The translations under genes were made by a program, and so were the position numbers. From Phymorhynchus buccinoides (taxonomy: Eukaryota > Mollusca > Gastropoda > Neogastropoda > Raphitomidae), in NCBI GenBank assembly GCA_017654935.2, contig CM065698.1:53835720-53899719 (forward strand): 64,000 bases of DNA, given 5' to 3'. Shown in pieces: positions 36,155 to 48,528 of the stretch (the first letter of the stretch is position 1; each line of letters opens with the position of its first letter). The notes under the pieces are model-generated. The model was not told where the DNA came from and searched no databases. It saw only the letters and a program-made list of their open reading frames with translations.

Positions 36155-38385
36155 GTCAGTACCTCTGTCTGTCTGTCTGTCTGTCTGTCTGTGTATCTCT
36201 CTGTCTGGTACATGGCCTGTGGCCTAGGACTGTTACTGCTGGAGATGACCATCACTTTAGGAAAGAAGGGGGGCAATGAGTGGAAGTGGTCAGTACCTCT
36301 GTCTGTCTGTCTGTCTGTCTGTGTATCTGTCTGTCTGGTACATGGCCTGTGGCCTAGGACTGTTACTGCTGGAGATGACCATCACTTTAGGAAAGAAGGG
36401 GGGGCAATGAGTGGAAGTGGTCAGTACCTCTGTCTGTCTGTCTGTCTGTCTGTCTGTGTATCTGTCTGTGTATCTGTCTGTCTGGTACATGGCCTGTGGC
36501 CTAGGACTGTTACTGCTGGAGATGACCATCACTTTAGGAAAGAAGGGGGGCAATGAGTGGAAGTGGTCAGTACCTCTGTCTGTCTGTCTGTCTGTCTGTG
36601 TATCTGTCTGTCTGGTACATGGCCTGTGGCCTAGGACTGTTACTGCTGGAGATGACCATCACTTTAGGAAAGAAGGGGGGCAATGAGTGGAAGTGGTCAG
36701 TACCTCTGTCTGTCTGTCTGTCTGTCTGTGTATCTGTCTGTCTGGTACATGGCCTGTGGCCTAGGACTGTTACTGCTGGAGATGACCATCACTTTAAGAA
36801 AGAAGGGGGGCAATGAGTGGAAATGGTCAGTACCTCTGTCTGTCTGTCTGTGTATCTGTCTGTCTGGTACATGGCCTGTGGCCTAGGACTGTTACTGCTG
36901 GAGATGACCATCACTTTAGGAAAGAAGGGGGGCAATGAGTGGAAGTGGTCAGTACCTGTGTCTGTCTGTCTGTCTGTCTGTGTATCTGTCTGTCTGGTAC
37001 ATGGCCTGTGGCCTAGGACTGTTACTGCTGGAGATGACCATCACTTTAGGAAAGAAGGGGGGCAATGAGTGGAAGTGGTCAGTACCTGTGTCTGTCTGTC
37101 TGTCTGTCTGTGTATCTGTCTGTCTGGTACATGGCCTGTGGCCTAGGACTGTTACTGCTGGAGATGACCATCACTTTAGGAAAGAAGGGGGGCAATGAGT
37201 GGAAGTGGTCAGTACCTGTGTCTGTCTGTCTGTCTGTCTGTCTGTGTATCTGTCTGTCTGGTACATGGCCTGTGGCCTAGGACTGTTACTGCTGGAGATG
37301 ACCATCACTTTAGGAAAGAAGGGGGGCAATGAGTGGAAGTGGTCAGTACCTCTGTCTGTCTGTCTGTCTGTCTGTGTATCTGTCTGTCTGGTACATGGCC
37401 TGTGGCCTAGGACTGTTACTGCTGGAGATGACCATCACTTTAGGAAAGAAGGGGGGCAATGAGTGGAAGTGGTCAGTACCTCTGTCTGTCTGTCTGTCTG
37501 TCTGTGTATCTGTCTGTCTGGTACATGGCCTGTGGCCTAGGACTGTTACTGCTGGAGATGACCATCACTTTAGGAAAGAAGGGGGGCAATGAGTGGAAGT
37601 GGTCAGTACCTCTGTCTGTCTGTCTGTCTGTGTATCTGTCTGTCTGGTACATGGCCTGTGGCCTAGGACTGTTACTGCTGGAGATGACCATCACTTTAAG
37701 AAAGAAGGGGGGGCAATGAGTGGAAGTGGTCAGTACCTCTGTCTGTCTGTCTGTCTGTCTGTCTGTGTATCTGTCTGTCTGGTACATGGCCTGTGGCCTA
37801 GGACTGTTACTGCTGGAGATGACCATCACTTTCGGAAAGAAGGGGGGCAATGAGTGGAAGTGGTCAGTACCTCTGTCTGTCTGTCTGTCTGTCTGTCTGT
37901 GTATCTGTCTGTCTGGTACATGTCCTGTGGCCTAGGACTGTTACTGCTGGAGATGACCATCACTTTAGGAAAGAAGGGGGGCAATGAGTGGAAGTGGTCA
38001 GTACCTCTGTCTGTCTGTCTGTCTGTCTGTGTATCTGTCTGTCTGGTACATGGCCTGTGGCCTAGGACTGTTACTGCTGGAGATGACCATCACTTTAAGA
38101 AAGAAGGGGGGCAATGAGTGGAAGTGGTCAGTACCTCTGTCTGTCTGTCTGTGTATCTGACTGTCTGGTACATGGCCTGTGGCCTAGGACTGTTACATGA
38201 TATGACCATTACTCTGGGAGGAAAGAAGTGGAATGGTCAGTACCTCTGTCTGTTTGCCTGTCTGTCTGGCACATGGTCTGTGGACTAGGACTGTTACATG
38301 ATATGACCGTTACTCTGGGAGGCAAGAAGTGGAATGGTCAGTACCTCTGTCTGTCTGTCTGTCTGTCTGTCTGCTTGTCAATGCT
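36064..38385 (+). repeat. 130-bp array made from the TMEM26-like exon end and splice site
   Basis: About 16 further copies of a unit of roughly 130 bp follow exon 1. Each contains the exon's 3' portion ('tacatggcctgtggcctagg' ... 'gagtggaagtg'), the same 5' splice site (gtcagtacct) and a (TCTG)n stretch from the intron. The unit join is at 'tctggtacatgg', where the intronic TCTG repeat meets 'ttctggtacatgg' of the exon, so the array arose by recombination at that short homology. Two decayed units lie at 38,160-38,385 and a remnant at 38,405-38,460. Units are 122-134 bp and shift frame. Confidence 0.92.
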
Positions 38386-38589
38386 TCTGTCTGTCATTCT
38401 CTCTAATACATGATGCCAGGAGTGGGACTGTTACTGCTGGAAATGACGTATTGCATCCAAGAAGTAGAAACGGATTCAAGTAATAAGAAAAAAGCAACGA
38501 GTGGAAATGCTGTGTTTCACAGATGGTTTTTTTTCCTTTTTTCCTTTCTTTCTTTTCTTTCCATCTTTTCGCCTCCTGTGTTTCTAGTT

Positions 38590-39405
38590 TGGGTTTATAT
38601 CCAGTCCCCTTGATATATATACATAGATCGTTTCTATCCAGTCCCCTTGTATATACACATATATCGTTTCTATCCAGTCCCCTTGTTGTATATACACATA
38701 GATCGTTTCTATCCAGTCCCCTTGTTGTATATACACATAGATCGTTTCTATCCAGTCCCCTTGTTGTATATACACAAAGATCGTTTATATCCAGTCCCCT
38801 TGTTGTATATACACATAGATCGTTTATATCCAGTCCCCTTGTTGTATATACACATATATCGTTTATGTCCAGTCCCCTTGTTGTATATACACATATATCG
38901 TTTATGTCCAGTCCTTTTGTTGTATATACACATATATTGTTTATGTCCAGTCCTTTTGTTGTATATACACATATATTGTTTATGTCCAGTCCCTTTGTTG
39001 TATATACACATATATCGTTTATGTCCAGTCCCCTTGTTGTATATACACATAGATCGTTTATGTCCAGTCCCTTTGTTGTATATACACATGTATCGTTTCT
39101 ATCCAGTCCCTTTGTTGTATATACACATAGATCGTTTATATCCAGTCCCCTTGTTGTATATACACATAGATCGTTTCTATCCAGTCCCCTTGTTGTATAT
39201 ACACATAGATCGTTTCTATCCAGTCCCCTTGTTGTATATACACATATATCGTTTATATCCAGTCCCCTTGTTGTATATACACATAGTTCGTTTCTATCTA
39301 GTCCCTTGTTGTATATACACATAGATCGTTTATATCCAGTCCTTTGTTGTATATACTCATATATCGTTTCTATTCAGTCCCCTTGTTGTATATACACATA
39401 GATCG
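38590..39405. repeat. 39-bp minisatellite, about 20 units
   Basis: The unit is 'cagtccccttgttgtatata' plus 'cacatagatcgtttatatc'. The period is 13 codons, so frames on both strands stay open (up to about 300 codons), but no frame keeps a consistent conserved product. Two units near 39,295-39,350 are one or two bases short. Confidence 0.95.
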
Positions 39406-39495
39406 CAGCAGAGGTTTACATACACTTTTCCCTCATAGAGCACAACACTTTCTGAAGTCAAATCTTACTGCGTCCGTAGCCGCGCGTGCACGCAC

Positions 39496-39524
39496 CCCCC
39501 TCCCCCCCCCCTCTCTCTATATCT

Positions 39525-39608
<84 letters not shown>
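39496..39608. repeat. Compound (C)n(CT)n(CA)n microsatellite
   Basis: Poly(C) stretches are followed by (CT)n and then about 60 bp of (CA)n, ending in acgcatgtg. No coding potential. Confidence 0.97.
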
Positions 39609-39611
<3 letters not shown>

Positions 39612-39623
39612 TGTGTATTTTTT

Positions 39624-39706
39624 TTATGAGGGCAGGATGAAAAAAAGCTTTGTTAGCTTATTCTTTAACCCTCAATAAAGATGATTTTGACTTGACTTGA
39701 CTTGAC
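39624..39706 (+). mobile_element. LINE 3' tail with (TTGAC)n
   Basis: 'accctcaataaagatgattt' is followed by four copies of a 5-bp ttgac repeat, the pattern of a LINE 3' end with AATAAA and a short tandem tail. It differs from the gtcttga tail family. Only the extreme end is present. Confidence 0.55.
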
Positions 39707-40980
39707 ACACACACGCAACAAGTTGTGGGAGACATTTTACCTCAGAGCAGAGGTGTGTTACTAGCGATGCTAGCAGTAAACTCTAGCGATTGCGCTCCCT
39801 CTTAAAAACACCGAAGATTAGACGACAGATAGGCAGGTGAGTCTCAGAAAACCCAGATAACATTCCTCGTGATTACTGACATGGTATGTGACTACTCTGA
39901 TGACGTCAAGGGGAGAGGCTTGAAAATGTATACTCAATAACATTAGAAACGCGAAAACAATCTATAACCCATAACGAATAAAGTTTAAGTATTTTTTGCA
40001 TTGCAAACACTAATCCATGTAAAGATCTGTGAAGCTACAACTATAAAGACAATGAGGAATTATGCTAAGCGAAGACAACAATTCCACATTATTGGTGCCT
40101 TTTATGGGAGCTGACCTACCACATGAGGGGTCATAAACAATTGTCACAAATTTAGCATGGATGTAAAATAGCCTAACAACTCACAGAAACATATGTATGG
40201 TTGAACATTATATATGTCACTACAAAATAAAAATTAAGTTAAAAAATCCCCGGTGGTGTTACTAAAATTAGCACATAAATCTTTTGTAGTAAAATGTATG
40301 AGAAAATATTTTGCTTTGAAATTTGGGGTGCACATAAATGGTTTCCATATCTGGATTTCATAATCACATGATATACATGGAGAATAAGATATATGTGGAA
40401 AATTATTATTTTTATGATTGAACACATATATAAGCAAAATGTATGAAAATATATGATATGAAAATTATGTAATAAGGTTAAAAACAGACCATTATTTTCC
40501 AAAAGCTGTGATGAAATATAATTAGGTTGTACAACTGTGTGCAACATTTGAAGCAAACATTAATATCTTGTATAGTTTTGTAAATATCTACCCAACATGG
40601 CAAAAATGCTTAATTTTCACTAACGTTTTGGCGTAAGGGGTTTTGGTGAACATTTCCCCCTTTTCAATGCAAAATGGCAAAAATCCATGTTACAAGGAAC
40701 ACATTTTAACATTAATATGAAATAATAATCATATTAGAATGACAAAATCACTATATCTTCAAAAAAAGAAAACAAAGTTATTTTTGCTCTTTTATGGTAG
40801 GTCTAACCCCTTAATAAAAAATAACGATTAACAAACAATGCATAGCGACAGTTTGTATTGGGTTGTCATTAACTGAAAAAAATCCATTTTAAAATATTGT
40901 ACCTGGTTAATACCATATACGTATGGTCCGTCTGTCAGTCTTTATACACACTTGCCAGTCTCACTCTCTCTTTTACAATG
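39707..40980. other. AT-rich non-coding spacer
   Basis: About 1.3 kb is mostly non-repetitive and very AT-rich from 40,140 to 40,920. Minus-strand frames of 67 and 105 codons at 40,234-40,556 have biased composition and no domain. A CRE-like TGACGTCA lies at about 39,901. No gene or transposon end could be supported. Confidence 0.5.
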
Positions 40981-43900
40981 GTATGCGTTAGAACATGTGT
41001 CTATATCATTTGATGCTCAGGTTAGAACATGTGTCTATATCAGTGGATGATCAGGTTATGGCATGTGTCTATATGATTGGATGCTCAGGTTAGAACATGT
41101 GTCTATGTCAGTGGATGTTCAGGCTAGAACATGTGTCTATATCAGTGGATGTTTAGGCTAGAACATGTGTCTATGTCAGTGGATGCTCAGGTTAGAACAT
41201 GTGTCTATATGATTGGATGTTCAGGTTAGAACACGTGTCTATGTCAGTGGATGTTCAGGCTAGAACAGGTGTCTATGTCAGCGGATGTTCAGGTTATAAC
41301 ATGCGTCTATATCATTTGATGCTCAGATAAGAACATGTGTCTATGTGATTGGATGACGAGGTTATGGCATGTGTTTATGTCAGTGGATATTCAGGTTATA
41401 ACATGTGTCTATGTTAGTGGATGTTCAGGTTATAGCATGTGTCTATGTCAGTGGATGTTCAGGTTATAGCATGTGTCTATGTCAGTGGATGTTCAGGTTA
41501 TAGCATGTGTCTATGTCAGTGGATGTTCAGGTTAGAACATGTGTCTATGTCAGTGGATGTTCAGGTTAGAACATGTGTCTATATCATTGGATGTTCAGGT
41601 TATAACATGTGTCTATGTTAGTGGATGTTCAGGTTATAGCATGTGTCTATGTCAGTGGATGTTCAGGTTAGAACATGTGTCTATGTCAGTGGATGTTCAG
41701 GTTATAGCATGCGTCTATATCATTGGATGTTCAGGTTATAACATGTGTCCATATCATTGGATGCTCTGGTTATAGCATGTGTCTATATCATTGGATGTTC
41801 AGGTTAGAACATGTGTCTATGTCAGTGGATGTTCAGGTTAGAACATGTGTCTATATCATTGGATGTTCAGGTTATAACATGTGTCTATATCATTGGATGT
41901 TCAGGTTATAACATGTGTCTATGTTAGTGGATGTTCAGGTTATAGCATGTGTCTATGTCATTGGATGTTCAGGTTAGAACATGTGTCTATGTCAGTGGAT
42001 GTTCAGGTTATAGCATGTGTCTATATCATTGGATGTTCAGGTTATAACATGTGTCTATATCATTGGATGTTCAGGTTATAGCATGTGTCTATATCATTGG
42101 ATGTTCAGGTTAGAACATGTGTCTATGTCAGTGGATGTTCAGGTTATAACATGTGTCTATGTCAGTGGATGTTCAGGTTATAACATGTGTCTATGTCATT
42201 GGATGTTCAGGTTATAGCATGTGTCTATGTTATTGGATGTTCAGGTTATAGCATGTGTCTATATCATTGGATGTTCAGGTTATAGCATGTGTCTATGTCA
42301 GTGGATGCTCAGGTTAGAACATGTGTCTATATCATTGGATGTTCAGGTTATAGCATGTGTCTATATCATTGGATGTTCAGGTTATAGCATGTGTCTATAT
42401 CATTGGATGTTCAGGTTATAGCATGTGTCTATGTTCATTGGATGTTCAGGTTATAACATGTGTCTATGTCATTGGATGTTCAGGTTAGAACATGTGTCTA
42501 TGTCAGTGGATGTTCAGGTTATAGCATGTGTCTATGTCAGTGGATGTTCAGGTTATAACATGTGTCTATATCATTGGATGTTCAGGTTATAACATGTGTC
42601 TATATCATTGGATGTTCAGGTTAGAACATGTGTCTATATCATTGGATGTTCAGGTTATAACATGTGTCTATATCATTGGATGTTCAGGTTATAGCATGTG
42701 TCTATATTATTGGATGTTCAGGTTAGAACATGTGTCTATGTCAGTGGATGTTCAGGTTAGAACATGTGTCTATGTCAGTGGATGCTTCAGGTTATAACAT
42801 GTGTCTATGTCAGTGGATGTTCAGGTTAGAACATGTGTCTATGTCAGTGGATGTTCAGGTTAGAACATGTGTCTATGTCAGTGGATGTTCAGGTTAGAAC
42901 ATGTGTCTATGTCAGTGGATGTTCAGGTTATAGCATGTGTCTATGTCAGTGGATGCTCAGGTTATAACATGTGTCTATGTCAGTGGATGTTCAGGTTATA
43001 ACATGTGTCTATGTCAGTGGATGCTCAGGTTATAGCATGTGTCTATATCATTGGATGTTCAGGTTATAACATGTGTCTATGTCAGTGGATGTTCAGGTTA
43101 GAACATGTGTCTATGTCAGTGGATGTTCAGGTTATAACATGTGTCTATGTCAGTGGATGTTCAGGTTAGAACATGTGTCTATATCATTGGATGTTCAGGT
43201 TATAACATGTGTCTATGTCAGTGGATGTTCAGGTTAGAACATGTGTCTATGTCAGTGGATGCTCATGTTATAGCATGTGTCTATGTCAGTGGATGCTCAG
43301 GTTATAACATGTGTCTATGTCATTGGATGTTCAGGTTATAGCATGTGTCTATGTCAGTGGATGTTCAGGTTATAACATGTGTCTATGTCAGTGGATGTTC
43401 AGGTTAGAACATGTGTCTATGTCAGTGGATGCTCAGGTTAGAACATGTGTCTATGTCAGTGGATGTTCAGGTTATAGCATGTGTCTATGTTATTGGATGT
43501 TCAGGTTATAACATGTGTCTATGTCAGTGGATGCTCAGGTTAGAACATGTGTCTATGTCAGTGGATGTTCAGGTTATAGCATGTGTCTATGTTATTGGAT
43601 GTTCAGGTTAGAACATGTGTCTATGTCAGTGGATGTTCAGGTTATAGCATGTGTCTATGTTATTGGATGTTCAGGTTAGAACATGTGTCTATGTCAGTGG
43701 ATGTTCAGGTTATAGCATGTGTCTATATTATTGGATGTTCTGGTTAGAACATGTGTCTATGTTAGTGGATGCTCAGGTTAGAACATGTGTCTATGTCAGT
43801 GGATGCTCAGGTTATAACATGTGTCTATGTCAGTGGATGTTCAGGTTATAACATGTGTCTATGTCATTGGATGTTCAGGTTATAGCATGTGTCTATGTCA

Positions 43901-45771
43901 TTGGATGTTCAGGTTATAGCATGTGTCTATGTTATTGGATGTTCAGGTTATAGCATGTGTCTATATCATTGGATGTTCAGGTTATAACATGTGTCTATAT
44001 CATTGGATGTTCAGGTTATAACATGTGTCTATATCATTGGATGTTCAGGTTATAGCATGTGTCTATGTTATTGGATGTTCAGGTTATAACATGTGTCTAT
44101 GTCATTGGATGTTCAGGTTATAACATGTGTCTATATCATTGGATGTTCAGGTTATAGCATGTGTCTATGTTAGTGGATGTTCAGGTTATAGCATGTGTCT
44201 ATATCATTGGATGTTCAGGTTATAACATGTGTCTATATCATTGGATGTTCAGGTTATAACATGTGTCTATATCATTGGATGTTCAGGTTATAGCATGTGT
44301 CTATGTCATTGGATGTTCAGGTTATAACATGTGTCTATATCATTGGATGTTCTGGTTATAGCATGTGTCTATATTATTGGATGTTCAGGTTAGAACATGT
44401 GTCTATGTCAGTGGATGTTCAGGTTAGAACATGTGTCTATATCATTGGATGTTCAGGTTATAACATGTGTCTATATCATTGGATGTTCAGGTTATAACAT
44501 GTGTCTATGTTAGTGGATGTTCAGGTTATAGCATGTGTCTATGTCAGTGGATGTTCAGGTTAGAACATGTGTCTATGTCAGTGGATGTTCAGGTTATAGC
44601 ATGTGTCTATATCATTGGATGTTCAGGTTATAACATGTGTCCATATCATTGGATGCTCTGGTTATAGCATGTGTCTATATCATTGGATGTTCAGGTTAGA
44701 ACATGTGTCTATGTCAGTGGATGCTCAGGTTATAACATGTGTCTATGTCAGTGGATGTTCAGGTTATAGCATGTGTCTATATTATTGGATGTTCAGGTTA
44801 GAACATGTGTCTATGTCAGTGGATGTTCAGGTTATAGCATGTGTCTATATTATTGGATGTTCTGGTTAGAACATGTGTCTATGTCAGTGGATGCTCAGGT
44901 TATAGCATGTGTCTATATCATTGGATGTTCAGGTTATAGCATGTGTCTATGTTATTGGATGTTCAGGTTATAACATGTGTCTATATCATTGGATGTTCAG
45001 GTTATAACATGTGTCTATATCATTGGATGTTCAGGTTATAGCATGTGTCTATGTCAGTGGATGCTCAGGTTAGAACATGTGTCTATGTCAGTGGATGTTC
45101 AGGTTATAGCATGTGTCTATGTCAGTGGATGCTCAGGTTAGAACATGTGTCTATGTCAGTGGATGCTCAGGTTATAGCATGTGTCTATGTCAGTGGATGC
45201 TCAGGTTATAACATGTGTCTATGTTAGTGGATGCTCAGGTTAGAACATGTGTCTATGTTAGTGGATGCTCAGGTTATAGCATGTGTCTATGTCAGTGGAT
45301 GTTCAGGTTAGAACATGTGTCTATGTCAGTGGATGTTCAGGTTAGAACATGTGTCTATGTCAGTGGATGCTCAGGTTATAGCATGTGTCTATGTCAGTGG
45401 ATGCTCAGGTTAGAACATGTGTCTATGTCAGTGGATGTTCAGGTTAGAACATGTGTCTATGTTAGTGGATGCTCAGGTTAGAACATGTGTCTATGTCAGT
45501 GGATGTTCAGGTTAGAACATGTGTCTATGTCAGTGGATGCTCAGGTTAGGTGTCTATGTCAATGTTCAGGTTAGAACATGTGTCTATGTCAGTGGATGTT
45601 CAGGTTAGAACATGTGTCTATGTCAGTGGATGCTCAGGTTATAGCATGTGTCTATGTCAGTGGATGCTCAGGTTAGAACATGTGTCTATGTTAGTGGATG
45701 CTCAGGTTATAGCATGTGTCTATGTCAGTGGATGCTGAGGTTAGAACATGTGTCTATGTCAGTGGATGCTC

Positions 45772-45853
45772 AAGACTCAAGACTCAAGACTACTTTATTA
45801 TTTCAAAAGTGAGAAATTGATTTGTGGCACGATATAAACACATATACAATAGT
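45772..45853 (-). mobile_element. LINE 3' tail inserted in 34-bp array, copy 1
   Basis: About 80 bp interrupts the minisatellite: (ctcaaga)n, then 'ctactttattatttcaaaag', ending 'cacatatacaatag'. In reverse it matches the LINE 3' end at about 17,630-17,697. It is a severely 5'-truncated insertion in minus orientation. Confidence 0.85.
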
Positions 45854-48446
45854 GGATGCTCAGGTTAGAACATGTGTCTATGTTAGTGGATGCTCAGGTT
45901 ATAGCATGTGTCTATGTCAGTGGATGTTCTGGTTAGAACATGTGTCTATGTCAGTGGATGCTCAGGTTAGAACATGTGTCTATGTCAGTGGATGTTCAGG
46001 TTAGAACATGTGTCTATGTCAGTGGATGTTCAGGTTAGAACATGTGTCTATGTCAGTGGATGTTCAGGTTATAGCATGTGTCTATGTCAGTGGATGCTCA
46101 GGTTATAACATGTGTCTATGTCAGTGGATGTTCAGGTTAGAACATGTGTCTATGTCAGTGGATGCTCAGGTTATAGCATGTGTCTATATCATTGGATGTT
46201 CAGGTTATAACATGTGTCTATGTCAGTGGATGTTCTGGTTAGAACGTGTGTCTATGTCAGTGGATGTTCAGGTTATAGCATGTGTCTATGTCAGTGGATG
46301 CTCAGGTTAGAACATGTGTCTATATCATTGGATGTTCAGGTTATAACATGTGTCTATGTCAGTGGATGTTCTGGTTAGAACATGTGTCTATGTCAGTGGA
46401 TGCTCAGGTTATAGCATGTGTCTATGTCAGTGGATGCTCAGGTTATAACATGTGTCTATGTCATTGGATGTTCAGGTTATAGCATGTGTCTATGTCAGTG
46501 GATGTTCAGGTTATAACATGTGTCTATGTCAGTGGATGTTCAGGTTAGAACATGTGTCTATGTCAGTTGGATGTTCAGGTTAGAACATGTGTCTATGTCA
46601 GTGGATGTTCAGGTTATAGCATGTGTCTATGTTATTGGATGTTCAGGTTATAACATGTGTCTATGTCATTGGATGTTCAGGTTATAACATGTGTCTATGT
46701 CATTGGATGTTCAGGTTATAGCATGTGTCTATGTTATTGGATGTTCAGGTTATAACATGTGTCTATGTCATTGGATGTTCAGGTTAGAACATGTGTCTAT
46801 ATCATTGGATGTTCAGGTTATAGCATGTGTCTATGTTAGTGGATGTTCAGGTTATAGCATGTGTCTATATCATTGGATGTTCAGGTTATAACATGTGTCT
46901 ATATCATTGGATGTTCAGGTTATAACATGTGTCTATATCATTGGATGTTCAGGTTATAGCATGTGTCTATGTCATTGGATGTTCAGGTTATAACATGTGT
47001 CTATATCATTGGATGTTCTGGTTATAGCATGTGTCTATATTATTGGATGTTCTGGTTAGAACATGTGTCTATGTCAGTGGATGTTCAGGTTAGAACATGT
47101 GTCTATATCATTGGATGTTCAGGTTATAACATGTGTCTATATCATTGGATGTTCAGGTTATAACATGTGTCTATGTTAGTGGATGTTCAGGTTATAGCAT
47201 GTGTCTATGTCAGTGGATGTTCAGGTTAGAACATGTGTCTATGTCAGTGGATGTTCAGGTTATAGCATGCGTCTATATCATTGGATGTTCAGGTTATAAC
47301 ATGTGTCCATATCATTGGATGCTCTGGTTATAGCATGTGTCTATATCATTGGATGTTCAGGTTAGAACATGTGTCTATGTCAGTGGATGCTCAGGTTATA
47401 ACATGTGTCTATGTCAGTGGATGTTCAGGTTATAGCATGTGTCTATATTATTGGATGTTCTGGTTAGAACATGTGTCTATGTCAGTGGATGTTCAGGTTA
47501 TAGCATGTGTCTATATTATTGGATGTTCAGGTTAGAACATGTGTCTATGTCAGTGGATGCTCAGGTTATAGCATGTGTCTATATCATTGGATGTTCAGGT
47601 TATAGCATGTGTCTATGTTATTGGATGTTCAGGTTATAACATGTGTCTATATCATTGGATGTTCAGGTTATAACATGTGTCTATATCATTGGATGTTCAG
47701 GTTATAGCATGTGTCTATGTCAGTGGATGCTCAGGTTAGAACATGTGTCTATGTCAGTGGATGTTCAGGTTATAGCATGTGTCTATGTCAGTGGATGCTC
47801 AGGTTAGAACATGTGTCTATGTTAGTGGATGCTCAGGTTATAGCATGTGTCTATGTCAGTGGATGCTCAGGTTATAACATGTGTCTATGTTAGTGGATGC
47901 TCAGGTTAGAACATGTGTCTATGTCAGTGGATGCTCAGGTTATAGCATGTGTCTATGTCAGTGGATGTTCAGGTTAGAACATGTGTCTATGTCAGTGGAT
48001 GTTCAGGTTAGAACATGTGTCTATGTCAGTGGATGCTCAGGTTATAGCATGTGTCTATGTCAGTGGATGCTCAGGTTAGAACATGTGTCTATGTCAGTGG
48101 ATGTTCAGGTTAGAACATGTGTCTATGTCAGTGGATGCTCAGGTTAGAACATGTGTCTATGTCAGTGGATGTTCAGGTTAGAACATGTGTCTATGTCAGT
48201 GGATGCTCAGGTTAGAACATGTGTCTATGTCAGTGGATGTTCAGGTTAGAACATGTGTCTATGTCAGTGGATGTTCAGGTTAGAACATGTGTCTATGTCA
48301 GTGGATGCTCAGGTTATAGCATGTGTCTATGTCAGTGGATGCTCAGGTTAGAACATGTGTCTATGTTAGTGGATGCTCAGGTTATAGCATGTGTCTATGT
48401 CAGTGGATGCTGAGGTTAGAACATGTGTCTATGTCAGTGGATGCTC

Positions 48447-48528
48447 AAGACTCAAGACTCAAGACTACTTTATTATTTCAAAAGTGAGAAATTGATTTGT
48501 GGCACGATATAAACACATATACAATAGT
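48447..48528 (-). mobile_element. LINE 3' tail in 34-bp array, copy 2
   Basis: Essentially identical to the insert at 45,772 and 2,675 bp after it, within the same order of neighbouring unit variants. It was therefore copied with the higher-order repeat, not inserted again. Confidence 0.85.

Noticed and set aside
36146..38117. Repeated frames in the 130-bp array as a gene family
   Set aside because: They are copies of one exon's 3' end plus intronic TCTG. The unit length shifts frame and there are no start or acceptor elements like those of the real exon.
38378..39401. Long frames on both strands of the 39-bp array
   Set aside because: They come from the 13-codon period. Several frames are open at once and the array has no coding-type variation.
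40234..40556. Two overlapping minus-strand frames as a small gene
   Set aside because: AT-rich composition, no conserved motif, and two frames of similar quality overlap.
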